Shown here: in pieces, positions 11,223 to 22,624 of the stretch
Position numbering within the stretch: position 1 is the first letter of the stretch
Layout: every line of letters starts with the position of its first letter
NCBI GenBank assembly: GCA_035771165.1
Contig: JAWNZC010000102.1
Location: 1,847,501 to 1,911,500 of the forward strand
Reading direction: 5' to 3'
Origin: Paragorgia papillata
Taxonomy: Eukaryota > Cnidaria > Anthozoa > Scleralcyonacea > Coralliidae
Length of the DNA stretch: 64,000 nucleotides
The notes under the pieces: generated by a model
The model's input: only the letters and a program-made list of their open reading frames with translations
What the model was told of the DNA's origin: nothing
Database searches by the model: none
Made by a program: the position numbers and the translations under genes

Positions 11223-11834
11223 TAAATGGAAGGGGAACTGGATAGGAAACTTAAAAACGATGTTACGAAACCGGAAACGATGTTTGCACAACTTGCTATG
11301 GTAATTACACAAATGCATCCAACGGGTGGTCCCACATGGCTAAAATCAGACACTGCCGAACTTAAGTGTCACTATATATGGTTTAATTTAAGCACCCGCT
11401 CTCAGTTATTAATATTACTTTTTTGCTTATTTACTTGTTTGTTTGTCTGCTCTCTTTCCGGCAAACGTCCCTTCCCGGAAAATGTATCTTCCCGGACAAT
11501 GTCTCCTCCTGGGGAACATCTTTATCTTCTGTGCTAGCTGCTACAATTTATTTCTCTTTTGCTTACTATTTTCAGAGTTCGTGTTCCACTTTTCAACTTT
11601 CCCGAATTCGGTAAAGCCTTTGGATGCAAAAAAGCCATTAAAAAATCGTGCTCGGTTTGGTAATGTGTTTCTTTGTTGTGTGTAGTTCCAACATTTAAAT
11701 ATTTGCCTAACATTATTCTTTATACTTTTCAACATTCAATATTTTAAAATAACATATGTTTAAAAAACATAAAACGTTCTGAAGCGCAGAAACTGCGATT
11801 AGGTCCAGATTACTAGGACTAACAAGACTTCCGG

Positions 11835-12731
11835 TATACAGCTAAATCAATTAAGGTTGTCCTGGCCAAAGCCAAAAGGTCAAAGCCAAAAGGTCAAAGC
11901 CAAGCGCGAAAAGTACGATGTGAATTACTATTTTAATAATATACATGAAAAAATATCTCGACTGTGATTGGCTGATTCCAGTGCAGTTAATCCCAAACAA
12001 CAGTGCAGAATTGTGTTATCACAGTTCAAAAATCTGTTATCACAGTGCAAAAATCTGTAATCACAGTGCAAAAATCTGTTATCACTAAGAACCAATCAAA
12101 TTGATTGTACAGCGGATTTTTCCCGACACAAAACAAACAAAGATGGCGGCCAAGATTCGGCGGTTTTGGATGATAATTTGTTCAAATTTGAAGCTAGTTA
12201 TGCTTTAATATTGCCAAGCGAAGTACCTACAAGAAGACCAGAAGCTTCTTTATGCCTCGAGTAAACTTTTTCATGTAGTAAAGGAAGCGAAGCGTTTTTT
12301 AACAAATAAATATGCGAGGAGTGGACGGCTAAACACGTACGTTAAAATATTAGTACAGTTGTTTTGAAAATTTTTTCATCTATATTATTAATAAGTGATA
12401 GCATGGTTTCTCGTGCAATTTGGAAAAACATGCACTCGTGAGTTTTTCAAATACTTCAAGTAGCACTCGTCCTTCGGACTCGTACTATTTTGACAGTATT
12501 TGAAAAACTCACTCGTGCATGTTTTTTTTCCAAATTGCACTCGAAACCATGCTATTACCTATACAAATAGCGAAGCACACATTTATTATATTTATTGGCC
12601 AAAATCATACAAATAAACCAAACTTGTCTCTCTGGGGATTATTAACGAGCATTTTCGCGCTTTGCTTTGACCAGTTTTGGCTTTAGCCTTTTGGCTTTGG
12701 CCAGGACAACCTTAATTGATTTAGCTGTATA
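11835..12731. mobile_element. Terminal-inverted-repeat element of about 900 bp
   Basis: TATACAGCTAAATCAATTAA at 11835 and TTAATTGATTTAGCTGTATA ending at 12731 are exact inverted repeats, extended by GGTTGTCCTGGCCAAAGCC and its complement. A second hairpin lies inside (12397-12557). No transposase is recognisable. Confidence 0.7.
12397..12557. repeat. Hairpin with TCCTTCGGA loop
   Basis: TGATAGCATGGTTTCTCGTG pairs with its inverse near 12535-12555, and GAGTTTTTCAAATACT pairs around the loop. It is nested in the 11835-12731 element. Confidence 0.65.
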
Positions 12732-13131
12732 TCATGCATGCCTTATTTCGAAGCTTCTTGTCCATTTAGTCGTGTTAAAATACCTGCTATTATGCTCTAT
12801 TTTAATGTAGAATTCTTGCATGTAAATTACCATATATACGTGTTGACAAGATACCGCAAGTGTCAATCTTTAAATCTTGAACGTAAATTGCCTGGATATA
12901 GAAAAGTTCGCTTTCTTTAGCAAGTGGGGTTTTTTAGGTTCAAAATAAACAAACAATTCGTTTGAAAAACGTTAGCTTCGTGACGTGTATTTATATATTA
13001 ATATGCAAGTGGGCGGTATAAGTGGTTGAATACATCACCTTGTGCTTGTATAACTTAAGTATTATTACGTCGTTCTCACGAGGCTCGCTTCCTCACAATT
13101 TCATCTCGACGTCCTTCAATCCGTTTTCAAA

Positions 13132-16100
13132 ATGCCTCGTAAAACGATCGTAGTTTTCAGTGGTACAGGCGCTCAAGGATTCAGCGTCGCTAATGCTCTT
13201 CTGATTCACGGCAAATTCAGAATACGTGCTGTAGCAAAGTCGACGGACAACAGAAAGGCTTTATTACTTCGCGGAAAGGGAGCTGATCTGGTCAGGGCCA
13301 ATCTCGACAACTTGGAAGCTTGTAAAACTGTGGTGAAAGACGCTTATGGGGTATTCCTTGTGACCAATTACTGGGAGCACAGGGACGAGGAGAGAGAGCT
13401 AAAACAAGGAAGGAATGTTATTGATGCTTGTGTCGAACAAGGAGTCAAACACCTCATTTTTAGCGGTCAGGAACATGTCATGAAACTTCGTGGATACTCT
13501 TGCCGTAAGTATTAAGAAATGTTTTGTCTTTTTTCAAAAGAAATATACAAAATTTCTATTAATAAAATTGAGTGTTATGGCATAACAATGCGTCATTTTA
13601 ATACTTAATGACAAATTCTTATTTTAACAGGTATACATACTTTCAGTTTTTATTTCAACTGTACACCTTTTCAACTGTACACCTCAAAATTTCAACTGTA
13701 CACCTTTACTTAATTTCTTCTCGTCCTCTTACACGTATTTGCTCTTTATACACCGAAGTTTCCAGAACGGGTTTCCGTTTTTACCTGTATTCTAAATTTT
13801 TAAACAATTTTATACAACGACATAAATTATTGAGGAGTTAATTGGCGATTTATTTTGACTCGCTTAACTCTTCGACTTGTCCTGCTTAGCTGAAAACAAC
13901 AGATTGATTAGGAGCAATTTGGCTAGCAAATACATCTTTTGAAAAGCTTTTTCAAATATTGAAACGGCCACAAAAGATGGAAAGTATAGTCGCCACAGGG
14001 AATATTAACATGATCAGACGGTGAATAGTGTAATGAATTGTGACTTGCCATCCGTGGCCGATAAATATTTTGTGATATTCGCTGTGAGGGGAACAGAGTT
14101 TCGACTTGTTTTGATAATCCAGCCGATTTCTGAAGTTTTATCTCACTTTAGTTAAAGTAAAATCTTTTAAAAAAATGAAATTCGAAAAATGAAGGCAATG
14201 TTTGAAAAAGCTTGTGTGCATGCATATATTAACACTATATAGGAAGCAACGAATTATTTACAGGATATTGTAAGATAACGAAGCTTTTAAAAGCAATGAA
14301 TTAAAATGGAAAGCTGAAAAACCTCACGATTTAGACGAGTTCACGTCGTGTTTGAACGAAAAATTTCAATGTTGAGCGTTGAAATTATTGAATACTGTTG
14401 AAGTAGGGGCAAGACAACACGAAGAAGAAGCTAGGAAGCAAGGGAAAATATCTACTGATATTGTGACGATATTGGAGTTGATAACCGACTTTCTTTTTGT
14501 GTAGCTCATTTCGACGCCAAGGGCAAATTGGAGGAATATATAAGGAGCAGTCTACCGTCGACTATGGAATGGACAATAATTCGAATGTCTTTCTACTTCA
14601 ATAATTTCTTAACCGTTAACAAACCTATAGCTGGTTCGGACGGCTCAAGACACGTTGCTTTGCCAATGGGGAACTGCCCACTGCCAGGAATTGATGTTCG
14701 AGATGTGGGAAGGTGTGTCGTCAGTAAGTATTTATAAGTACAGTATATATCGCCCACATTGGCATCAACTTCGAGAGCTGGCCATATTTTGACATCATTA
14801 TGACTCTTTGTTTGTGCAACGGAAAACGAAGTATGTCACCCGTGGCGATGGGAATAAGCCAGTCTAGAATCTACATGAAGCGGATTGAGTGTTCAAGTCA
14901 AATCCCGCATGTTGTTTCTCCTTGTTGTGTTTACATGAAGAAGATTGAAAGTTTTTTATCTGATCAAAACAAATGGTTGAAGTCAATCCACGCAGTGGAG
15001 TGGATTGACGTGAGATTCAATTCAAGCAAAGATCGACTTGAATGTCTCCAATCTAATTCATGTAAACACGGTTTGACTTGAAAATGACTTGATACACATG
15101 AGTGAAGTTGGTGCGTGATGGCAGTCATTGAGGGAAGCACAGAAAATAGTGTTCCAAAACTGAAAACAATGTCCAACCAGATCGGATTATCCTTGTAAAC
15201 ATGTGCCCGGATTCAGACTTCACTCGCGTTTTTCAATCCGCTTCGTCAAATCGTCACGTTTCTCTCTGACAAGGCGGGCCTTTGCTCGGAACGTTAGACT
15301 TCTACGCTTCCTGTTTTGGCAGTATCATCTAACCTTACTCTATTTCGATTTGTGTCTCAACACTGCGTACGCAGCACACTACTTTGATATATACATACGT
15401 GCTGATTTTCAGTATTTTCAGATATTAGACGTTAAATCTGATAAATTCTATTATTTTTCCTCTTTGTTCAAGGTTGAAAAACCAACATGAATTAAGTAAA
15501 AAAGTAGAGTGCTGTGTAGGCAGTGTTTTAGATAGAGCAAAGTGAAAAGATGGTAAACTGCTGAGATTAGTTTTAATAACAAAATACTGACGTTTCAAGC
15601 GGAGTCCTTCATCAGAGTAAAAGGTAGAGTGCTGTGTAGGCAGTGTTTTAGATAGAGCAAAGTGAAAAGATGGTAAACTGCTGAGAATAGTTCTGATAAC
15701 AAAATACTGACGTTTCAAGCGGAGTCCTTTATCTATGAATTAAAGATTCCTAAGTATTCTCAGCACAATTAAACACTCCAACAAAGAGTTATTCTTACGT
15801 TTGACTAGGAGTCTAAAACAGCAACAAAAGATCTTTATTTTTGAAAGGGCGGTGCTTGTTGTTTTAGCAATTATTAAGTAATTAATCTTATTTTAGTCTT
15901 TTTTTTTATTTCGTGAGTCATGTGTGTGCTAGTTTTTTATATACAAGTGTATTTGAAGTATTTTCCTTCCGTTAGTTGAAGTTTAAAGAAATTCTTGTCC
16001 GATTATTCCGCGCGTATTATCTTCAGTGCTTGCGTGACCTGTGCAGTGAGCCCTATATATAACTGCTGGTCATTGACCAGGCAAAGATTGAAGCCAAACA

Positions 16101-18600
16101 TGGTGGACATGCAGACTAGTTCCTAGTCCTCTTTTCTCTCGAACGTATTTTGGTGACGTCACAGAATAGGCATCGAGCAAGAGACTAGCGGAAAATGTTC
16201 ATCTTTATCTATCATGAATCCTGCTGGAGCTCGGATTCTTTAATCTTTATGAACGAGGGCACTTAAACAAACTTCTCCTTGAGAGCAGACAGCAAACGAG
16301 TAGGTTTCTTTGTTTTACATTACGTTGAAAGGTTGTTACATACGAGGCTTTATAAAGTAGTGTTCGGCGTAGGAAGTGATTGTGTTGAAACACATTTATA
16401 CAAATCGAAATATGCTGTTTTAATGTTTCGGCAGTAGACCAACCTTGCTATATGATGTTATAAAGAATTGTGCAGACCGACGTGAGTGTTATCTGCTTTG
16501 GTTTTCCGCCAAACGGCCGTTTGGTGCCTGTATAATTTGGGGCCAGTTTTGGGGCCAGGCAAAACATTTTATTCCAGGCCTCTCGCAATTCGGTCTGCCG
16601 CTCGACGTTAAAAAGAGAGGCCTGGGAACCAGGCTGGTGGACATGTAGTCCTGAAGTACGTATAGTTCCAGTCTCCTACACGGTCTTTTGACCAGATTAG
16701 ACTTGACCGGACCGCGTAGAAGACTGGAACTATACGTACTTCAGGCCTACATGCCCGGCACGTTGTCCCCCACTAAGATATCACTCCAGTTATATATAGA
16801 GCTCAATCAAGCATTGTTCACAAATTTGACCAATTATCCACCCCACCCCGAGCGTGCTTCTCATGGTGTAGTCTGCTGACTATATTAAGAATAGTGCTGG
16901 CGCAGGAAAGCTCGGGATAATTTTCCCGCTTTTTTTAGTATCAAGCATGGTATCAAGTAGCCTGGTAGCCTGGTACCCTGGCCCAATCAAAGAATATGGG
17001 CCAGGTAACCACTAATCTCATTCTCGCGTCATCAGGGCTAAATCCACTTATGACGATTGCAGTTTTACTCATAGCCACTAAAAACGCGCGAAATTTCAAC
17101 CAATAGGAAAGCAGAAGTCTTTAGTGGTTACCTGGCCCATATTCTTTGATTGGGCCAGGGTACCAGGCTAGGTATCAAGTGACCGTCCAAGATGGCGTCT
17201 TTTGTCTCCGTAGTAACCGCTGACCGTTTTGTAAATCTATGTACTGCGGGCGCGGTTGAGCCTACAGTCGTATAAAAAATATTGGTAGAATAAGGTCAGC
17301 GGTTTCTACCTTAATACATTTTTTGATGACTTTTTTTCTCGTGTTTTAGCGATATTTGATGATCCTGAGACGTACACTCAAAGGATTCTAGGCCTAGCTG
17401 GTGGGGTCCACACTGTGGAAGAATATTGCACTATTTTGAACAAACATCTGGCTCCAGTTGTGTTCAAGGTACGTTGCTGTGTGCCATCGATGAGATTCGG
17501 GAGAGATTTGTCTGACACAACCCCGGAACCCCCAATATTCATGAAATTCTAAGTCGATAGATGAACGTAGCTGCGTTGGTCGAAGGCATATAGGTACGTT
17601 AGTACCCAGGGTCTCGGCCCTCGCATACAAGGTACATGACCAGCTGAAACCACGGTCTCTGCTCTAGCGATACCCTGCGAGCAGAGCCTTCTTTTCCTTA
17701 TTTTCTTCGCTGAGAGAGAGGAAGAAAAGTAGGCTCTGCTGTATTCGTGTTTGGCTTCGTTCAAGATTTAGGACGAAGTAACCCGTTTAAGACCCGTTTA
17801 ACCGGTTCTCGTTTTGTTTTCTGCTCTGATTGGGACTGGGTTCGAGATTGTAACCAAGCAACTGACATGCATGCGCAATGGAAACCAGTCACGAATACAG
17901 CAGAGCCTACTTTTCTTCCTCTCTCTCAGCGAAGAAATAATGAAAAGAAGGCTCTGCTCGCAGGGTACTCTAGCGAGTATGCGAGTAATAAAGCGGACCC
18001 AGGTTACGACGTTGAATAATATTCTTTTATGTGTAACTTAATCCATCTTTCTGGCCTCGCTTGTGTCTCTGTAATTCAAAAGAACCTTTGCTTCATAACG
18101 AGACCAGAAAGAATCATTTTATAGATGCACATAAAAGAATATTTAGAGCGTTAACATCTCATTTCTTTCGGAGACTCGAACCTACAACCTTCTGAGCGCA
18201 AATGAGACCCTCTAACCATTGAGCTATTGGGATTCAGATGATTTGAACGTAGATTGACATACACTATAGTTTCATAAAAAAAAAAATTACGTGCGCGGTA
18301 AGCGCTAACAATAGATAAATAATAGATTACGTTTTTAATTTTTATACAACCAAACTCTTGACTATTGACAATGAGCTCAGAGCCTCAGACTTTGTTTTCT
18401 CGTCTTTACAGGATACAAAGCAATCCTTGGAGCGACACGCTGTGCTTCCTCATCCAGCTGGCGTAGAAATGGCGAGTATGTTTCAGTTCTATCAAGAAGG
18501 CGTCGACCGTAGTGTTGAACTGACCAGGAAACTGAACCCTAAAGTCTGTGACTTTGACACTTTTGTGCGCAATCACAAGAAAGATTTATCACAGTTTTAA
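13132..18600 (+). CDS. NMRAL1: NmrA-like family domain-containing protein 1 (HSCARG-like NADPH sensor)
   Basis: A Rossmann-fold protein of the atypical short-chain dehydrogenase NmrA group. Family members bind NADP(H) and sense redox state in the cytosol and nucleus and are not known as active dehydrogenases. Exons: 13132-13504, 14505-14723, 17350-17468 and 18412-18600 (stop TAA). The product is 299 aa, the same length as human NMRAL1. The dinucleotide-binding loop FSGTGAQGFSV starts at residue 9, FLVTNYWEHRDEE lies at about 79-91, and HFDAKGKLEEYIRS at about 126-139. The C-terminal part reads MASMFQFYQEGVDRSVELTR, matching the family. ATG at 13132 is the first in the exon and gives the expected N-terminus. 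Intron 2 (2.6 kb) is filled with repeats, including the 15.5-kb hammerhead-like pair and MITE copy 2. Intron 3 carries another 9-bp-TSD element. Confidence 0.93.
14868..15245. repeat. Dispersed repeat, copy 1
   Basis: TACATGAAGCGGATTGAGTG, GAGTGGATTGACGTGAGATT and ATTGAGGGAAGCACAGAAAA recur with small changes at 41712-42085. The ends are unclear. Confidence 0.5.
15504..15736 (-). repeat. 120-bp tandem repeat with hammerhead-like core, two units
   Basis: Units start at 15504 and 15624. On the minus strand, 15619-15585 reads TACT-CTGATGA-(12 nt)-GAAACGTC-AGTA. This gives the hammerhead core strands, a 4-bp helix I (TACT/AGTA), the ACGT helix III palindrome and a GTC cleavage triplet. The second unit has lost CTGATGA. 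The open minus-strand frame is a product of the 120-bp period. See findings. Confidence 0.6.
16640..16755. repeat. Hairpin element
   Basis: CCTGAAGTACGTATAGTTCC pairs with GGAACTATACGTACTTCAGG around a loop of about 55 bp, in NMRAL1 intron 2. Confidence 0.65.
16958..17170. mobile_element. 213-bp MITE with 9-bp target-site duplication, copy 2
   Basis: Nearly identical to 10910-11118 over its whole length, apart from the left end, where TAGCCTGG is doubled. It is flanked by GGTATCAAG on both sides (16949-16957 and 17171-17179). It lies in NMRAL1 intron 2, about 180 bp before exon 3. Confidence 0.85.
17671..17967. mobile_element. 297-bp inverted-repeat element with 9-bp target-site duplication
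   Basis: The termini TACCCTGCGAGCAGAGCC and GGCTCTGCTCGCAGGGTA extend inward for about 75 bp of inverted repeat. It is flanked by CTCTAGCGA at 17662-17670 and 17968-17976. It lies in NMRAL1 intron 3. It contains the empty site of the MITE found at 10910. Confidence 0.85.
18172..18245 (-). repeat. tRNA-like sequence (SINE head or decayed tRNA)
   Basis: The minus strand reads AGCTCAATGGTTAGAGG (D arm, A box) and AGGTTCGAGTCTCC (T arm, B box) at tRNA spacing. The anticodon and acceptor stems pair poorly. It resembles 34772-34852, including the CATCTGA leader. Confidence 0.55.
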
Positions 18601-19060
18601 ATAACGAACTGGTCGTAGAAGGAGGAAACAGTTGGCTCACAACTGCTTCTAGGTTTAAAGATTGAAAACATCTGCTAGAAATTACAAGATTTAGTGTTCT
18701 GGGTTCTTCAGGGATACGTGAACGAAGTTCTAGCCTAGATTGGTCCTGAATTCCTGTTAGGCTAAAGTCAGTGGTCAATACAGAGATCGAATTTAATAGG
18801 GTTTCAGTTGGAAAGTCGCCCGTCACAGTGGTTTAGTGCAGAGACAATATTTAATAACTTAATTAGGAAAATCTCCTTAAGAAATCTTGTGTTAAAATTT
18901 AAATAGAAATGAGCAGCTACAGAGCTTAACTATAGAAACAATTCCAGAAGTAGAAATTAAAGTATTAATGAAACCAAAGAGAAGTCACTTCACGTTTGCT
19001 GAATATCAAGTTAAGTGTAGAGAAAGAGATTTTTCAGTTTACGAGTTCCTTTTGGTTATT

Positions 19061-19562
19061 CTGAAATTAGAATAATATCTCGGAATTGGAATAATATCTC
19101 CGGATTAGAATAATATCTCGGAATTGGAATAATATCTCGGAATTGGAATAATATCTCGGAATTGTAATAATATCTCCGGATTAGAATAATATCTCGGAAT
19201 TAGAATAATATCTCGGAATTGGAATAATATCTCCGGATTAGAATAATATCTCGGAATTGGAATAATATTTTGGAATTAGAATAATATCTCGGAATTAGAA
19301 TAGTATCTCGGAATTAGAATAGTATCTCGGAATTATAATAATATCTCCGGATTAGAATAATATCTCGGAATTGGAATAATATTTTGGAATTATAATACTA
19401 TCTCCGGATTAGAATAATATCTCGGAATTGGAATAATATTTTGGAATTATAATACTATCTCCGGATTAGAACAATATCTCGGAATTAGAATAATATCTCG
19501 GAATTAGAATAATATCTCGGAATTAGAATAATATCTCCGGATTAGAATAATATTTTGGAATA
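19061..19562. repeat. 19-bp minisatellite
   Basis: About 26 units of TAGAATAATATCTCGGAAT and close variants (CTCCGGAT, TTTTGGAAT). Confidence 0.9.
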
Positions 19563-19986
19563 GGCCATTTGCTCGATGACGTGGGATGGCATTGGGTGAC
19601 TACAACTACCAGAATGCTTCGCCAGTATTCTAGGAATTCGGCTAAAAGGTTCATCTCAAAGGGACTCGTGCAGTCCTTTCGCGGCTTTTCCAAAATACGT
19701 CATCAAATATGTTTTATAAAATAGCTAGGGGGTAAACCAGATTTCTGGTTAGGGTTTATGTTGTGGTTAGGGTATCAGAGAAATTGCTAAAATCTTGAGA
19801 CTCACTGAAACTTGACGACAAATTTGCCCTGAAAACGAATTTGACGACATATTTGGAAAAGCGGCCAAAGGACTGGACGGGTCCTTTTTAGTCATCCCTT
19901 TTAGCCGAAACCCTAGAATACTGGCAAAGCATTCTGGTATTAGTTGTATAGTCACCCAACGCCATCTCGCGTCATTGTGAGGTCTA
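19562..19986. mobile_element. Foldback element of about 425 bp
   Basis: TAGGCC and GGTCTA lie at the ends. Arms of about 110 bp pair (ACCAGAATGCTTCGCCAGTA against TACTGGCAAAGCATTCTGGT). No exact flanking duplication was seen. Confidence 0.65.
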
Positions 19987-20387
19987 GTGGAAGAACAATG
20001 TCGGAGTTAGAATGATATCTGTTTCATTTTGGAATAGCGTGATCTCTTGTTTTCCAGACGAACGTTTATTTTAATTAATCTGCAGAGCTTAAGGCAATGG
20101 TATTTTGATTACTGTGGATTAGCAATAGCTTAACCAAGGCTCGCGCTTGTTAATACTCTGGCTATTTACTAATCCGTATTAAACTAAACTGCAGGTTGTG
20201 TGACTTGTGTAAATAAAAATGAACGATGGTTATCAAATAAAGGTCTTTTTCTCATGGTAGCGTCCGTTGACCACAGTCTCCTTTTTATCTGACTGTGGGC
20301 CCAGCTGTGCCAACAGACGAACGAACAGATAACAGACAAAATATATAGCAACAGACTTTGGTAGACGTTCGTCAAGTACTCATTTCA

Positions 20388-20662
20388 TAAACGAGTGGGA
20401 GTGTTTTACCACAGGTTTTACTAGGGGTTACAAACACGAGAGGACAATGAAAATCACGAGGCCGTTAACCGAGTAATTTTCATTGTTGTCGAGTGTTTGT
20501 AAAACATGAGAGAATAATGAAAAACACGAGGCTGCAAGCCGAGTGATTGTTTTACAAAAACGAGAGAACAATGAAAGTTACGAGGAAATAGGCCCGAGTG
20601 ATTTTTGTTGTTCTCGAGTGTTTGCAACCCCTGGTAAAACACGATACACGAGTTTATAAAAT
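20388..20662. repeat. Foldback element with repeated ACGAGAGAACAATGAAA motif
   Basis: ACGAGTGGGAGTGTTTTACC pairs with the inverse at about 20630-20655. The interior alternates three ACGAG...AATGAAAA modules with their complements. Confidence 0.6.
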
Positions 20663-21274
20663 AGTTTCTCAATCGTCAATTATAGTAGAGGGACTTTATG
20701 AATTATGATATTGGTGCGTATTGGATTAGACCAAGTATTTTTCTCAGATTAGCTTATAATGAGCTCATGAAATATTAATGAGTTTGAGAAAGTCTGTTAA
20801 CAAACGTACGTCTGTTGATCTGTTCCATTGCACCAAGCTCGCGAACGTACCACATGCACTACATGTATACGTACAACTTATCATATAAAAATATAAACGC
20901 TCTTATAAACAGCTGGCACCGCTGCCAGTTTTGAAAGTTGATAAGCGATATCTTCAACTCGCCTATCAACACTGCATTTCACATAATCTTAAGTAAGACA
21001 TTTCTAAGATTCTTGCTAAAGTGATAATCTTAAGTGATTAAATATTAAAGGCTCTTCCTTTATAAGATTACATTATGAAGTGTTCTTGTTCTGACCTGAA
21101 TCGTTGGGCACAAAGTCTGGGCTGCCAGGGCTGGCATCTGTCCAACCAAACTAGAAAGGTGAGTGAAACAGTCGCGTTTCTGCTTTTGGACAACAAACCT
21201 GATAAATTAAAACTGCTATTAAAGAATTAAAAATATTTACGTTATAGGCACCTCTAGTTCAAGGACATTTAGTA

Positions 21275-21560
21275 GTGGTGGTGCATGGTGATTGTGGTGA
21301 TGATGATGGTGGTCACCGGTGGTGTGATGGTGATAACGTTGGTAGTGGTGATGATGGTGGTGACGTGATGATAATGATGGTGGTGGTGGTGATAATGATG
21401 ATGGTGATGATAATGATGGTGGTGATGATGATAATGGTGGTGGTCGTCATAGTATTGATGATGGTGGTGTGTTAGTAGTGATGGGGGTGATGATAATCAT
21501 GGTGATGAAATTATGGTGGTAGTGATGATGATCGTGATAATGGTAGTGGTGATGATAATT
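21275..21560. repeat. GGTGATGAT array
   Basis: Imperfect GGTGGTGAT/GATGATGGT triplet repeats. The reading frames are artefacts. Confidence 0.85.
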
Positions 21561-22624
21561 GATGAACGCGGTGATTATGTAATAGATACAGCATGAGCAG
21601 CCGAGCTGTATCTGATTTACTACGGCTCGCTGCAGCTTTCTTAAAATACAAATGCATCTAAGTAATCAAGTTCACCAACTATTTTGGGGATACGGTCTGT
21701 TTTAGCCGAGAAAATCGAAGCTAAAGTTTATGTAAATCAGGACGATGCTGTATCCGATTTACAAGCACTGCTACGGTATTGATTTCTTTTGTGTTTTCGT
21801 CATGAATTATTAATGAGTATTTTAAGATAGTGGTGACGACACGTACGGGTTGATATTATGATAACTGTTGCTAAAGAAAGACTTCTGTTCTTGTCACTAC
21901 AGTAGTAAAATCGATCTGTGCCAAATATCCTCCACTCCCACACCCCACCTTTAGACTAATTTATAGAGTGCCATAAATCTTCTGTTATGTTGCTAGGAAA
22001 TACGTTTACTTTTTTGCGTTATTTTTAGTTCTAACTTCTGCTACCAAAAATAATTATATTGAGAAAATGTTTCTGCCAGAGATTTTCCGTTGAAGAGGCG
22101 AACACAAGCTTAAATCGTCTACCAGTCGGGGCTAAACAATTTGGAAAGTGAGGAAATTGTTTTAATTATAAAAAGAACTTCCCACTGTTATTGAGTGAAC
22201 AGCGGCAAAGAAAAGAATCCTTTATATACAATATTTCGTTTGGCCAATGGCCATTTCTTGTCAGTACTATAAAATACTAGTATTATATTTATTATAGGGA
22301 TTTAATATAGCAAAGAGCCGCTAAAGCCATTTCGATATTGATGAATTTTTGAAAGTACAACAGCATAGCGGGGTGGTTGACCTCGCCGACCAAATTCAAA
22401 TAAACCTAAAACGAATTAAAATAATTAAATAAAGAGAGTTGAACGCTAAAACATTTACATTTCATTTGCATTTGAGAATCGCAGTACAGGAAATGACGTT
22501 TTCTAGAGTTGGGAATATAACGTGGGTGTCATATGCATGTGAAATAATTTTTCACTTTCATGCATCTCCCTTTTTGGTCTGTTCGCTTTTTGGCTGGAAG
22601 ACAAAGGCGATATTTAATATTATA

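Larger units (their letters stand above)
18601..22624. other. Intergenic region NMRAL1-KAZN, repeat-rich
   Basis: No gene is seen. The region holds the 19061 minisatellite, the 19562 and 20388 foldbacks, part of the family centred at 53254 (about 20755 and 21780-21830), and a GGTGAT array (21275-21560). An inverted pair near 21585-21770 carries TGTATCTGATTTAC. A 28-codon ATG frame at 21074-21157 followed by GTGAGT could be a small first exon but has no other support. Confidence 0.45.

Noticed and set aside
15425..15718. Minus-strand frame with RQYFVIKTILSSLPSFHFAL repeated (also 58913-59224)
   Set aside because: The 120-bp repeat period is a multiple of three, so frames stay open; codon content is that of the repeat and copies break freely.
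21074..21157. Possible short first exon, ATG then 28 codons and GTGAGT
   Set aside because: No homology and no partner exon; phase 0 does not need it, since KAZN exon 1 has its own start.
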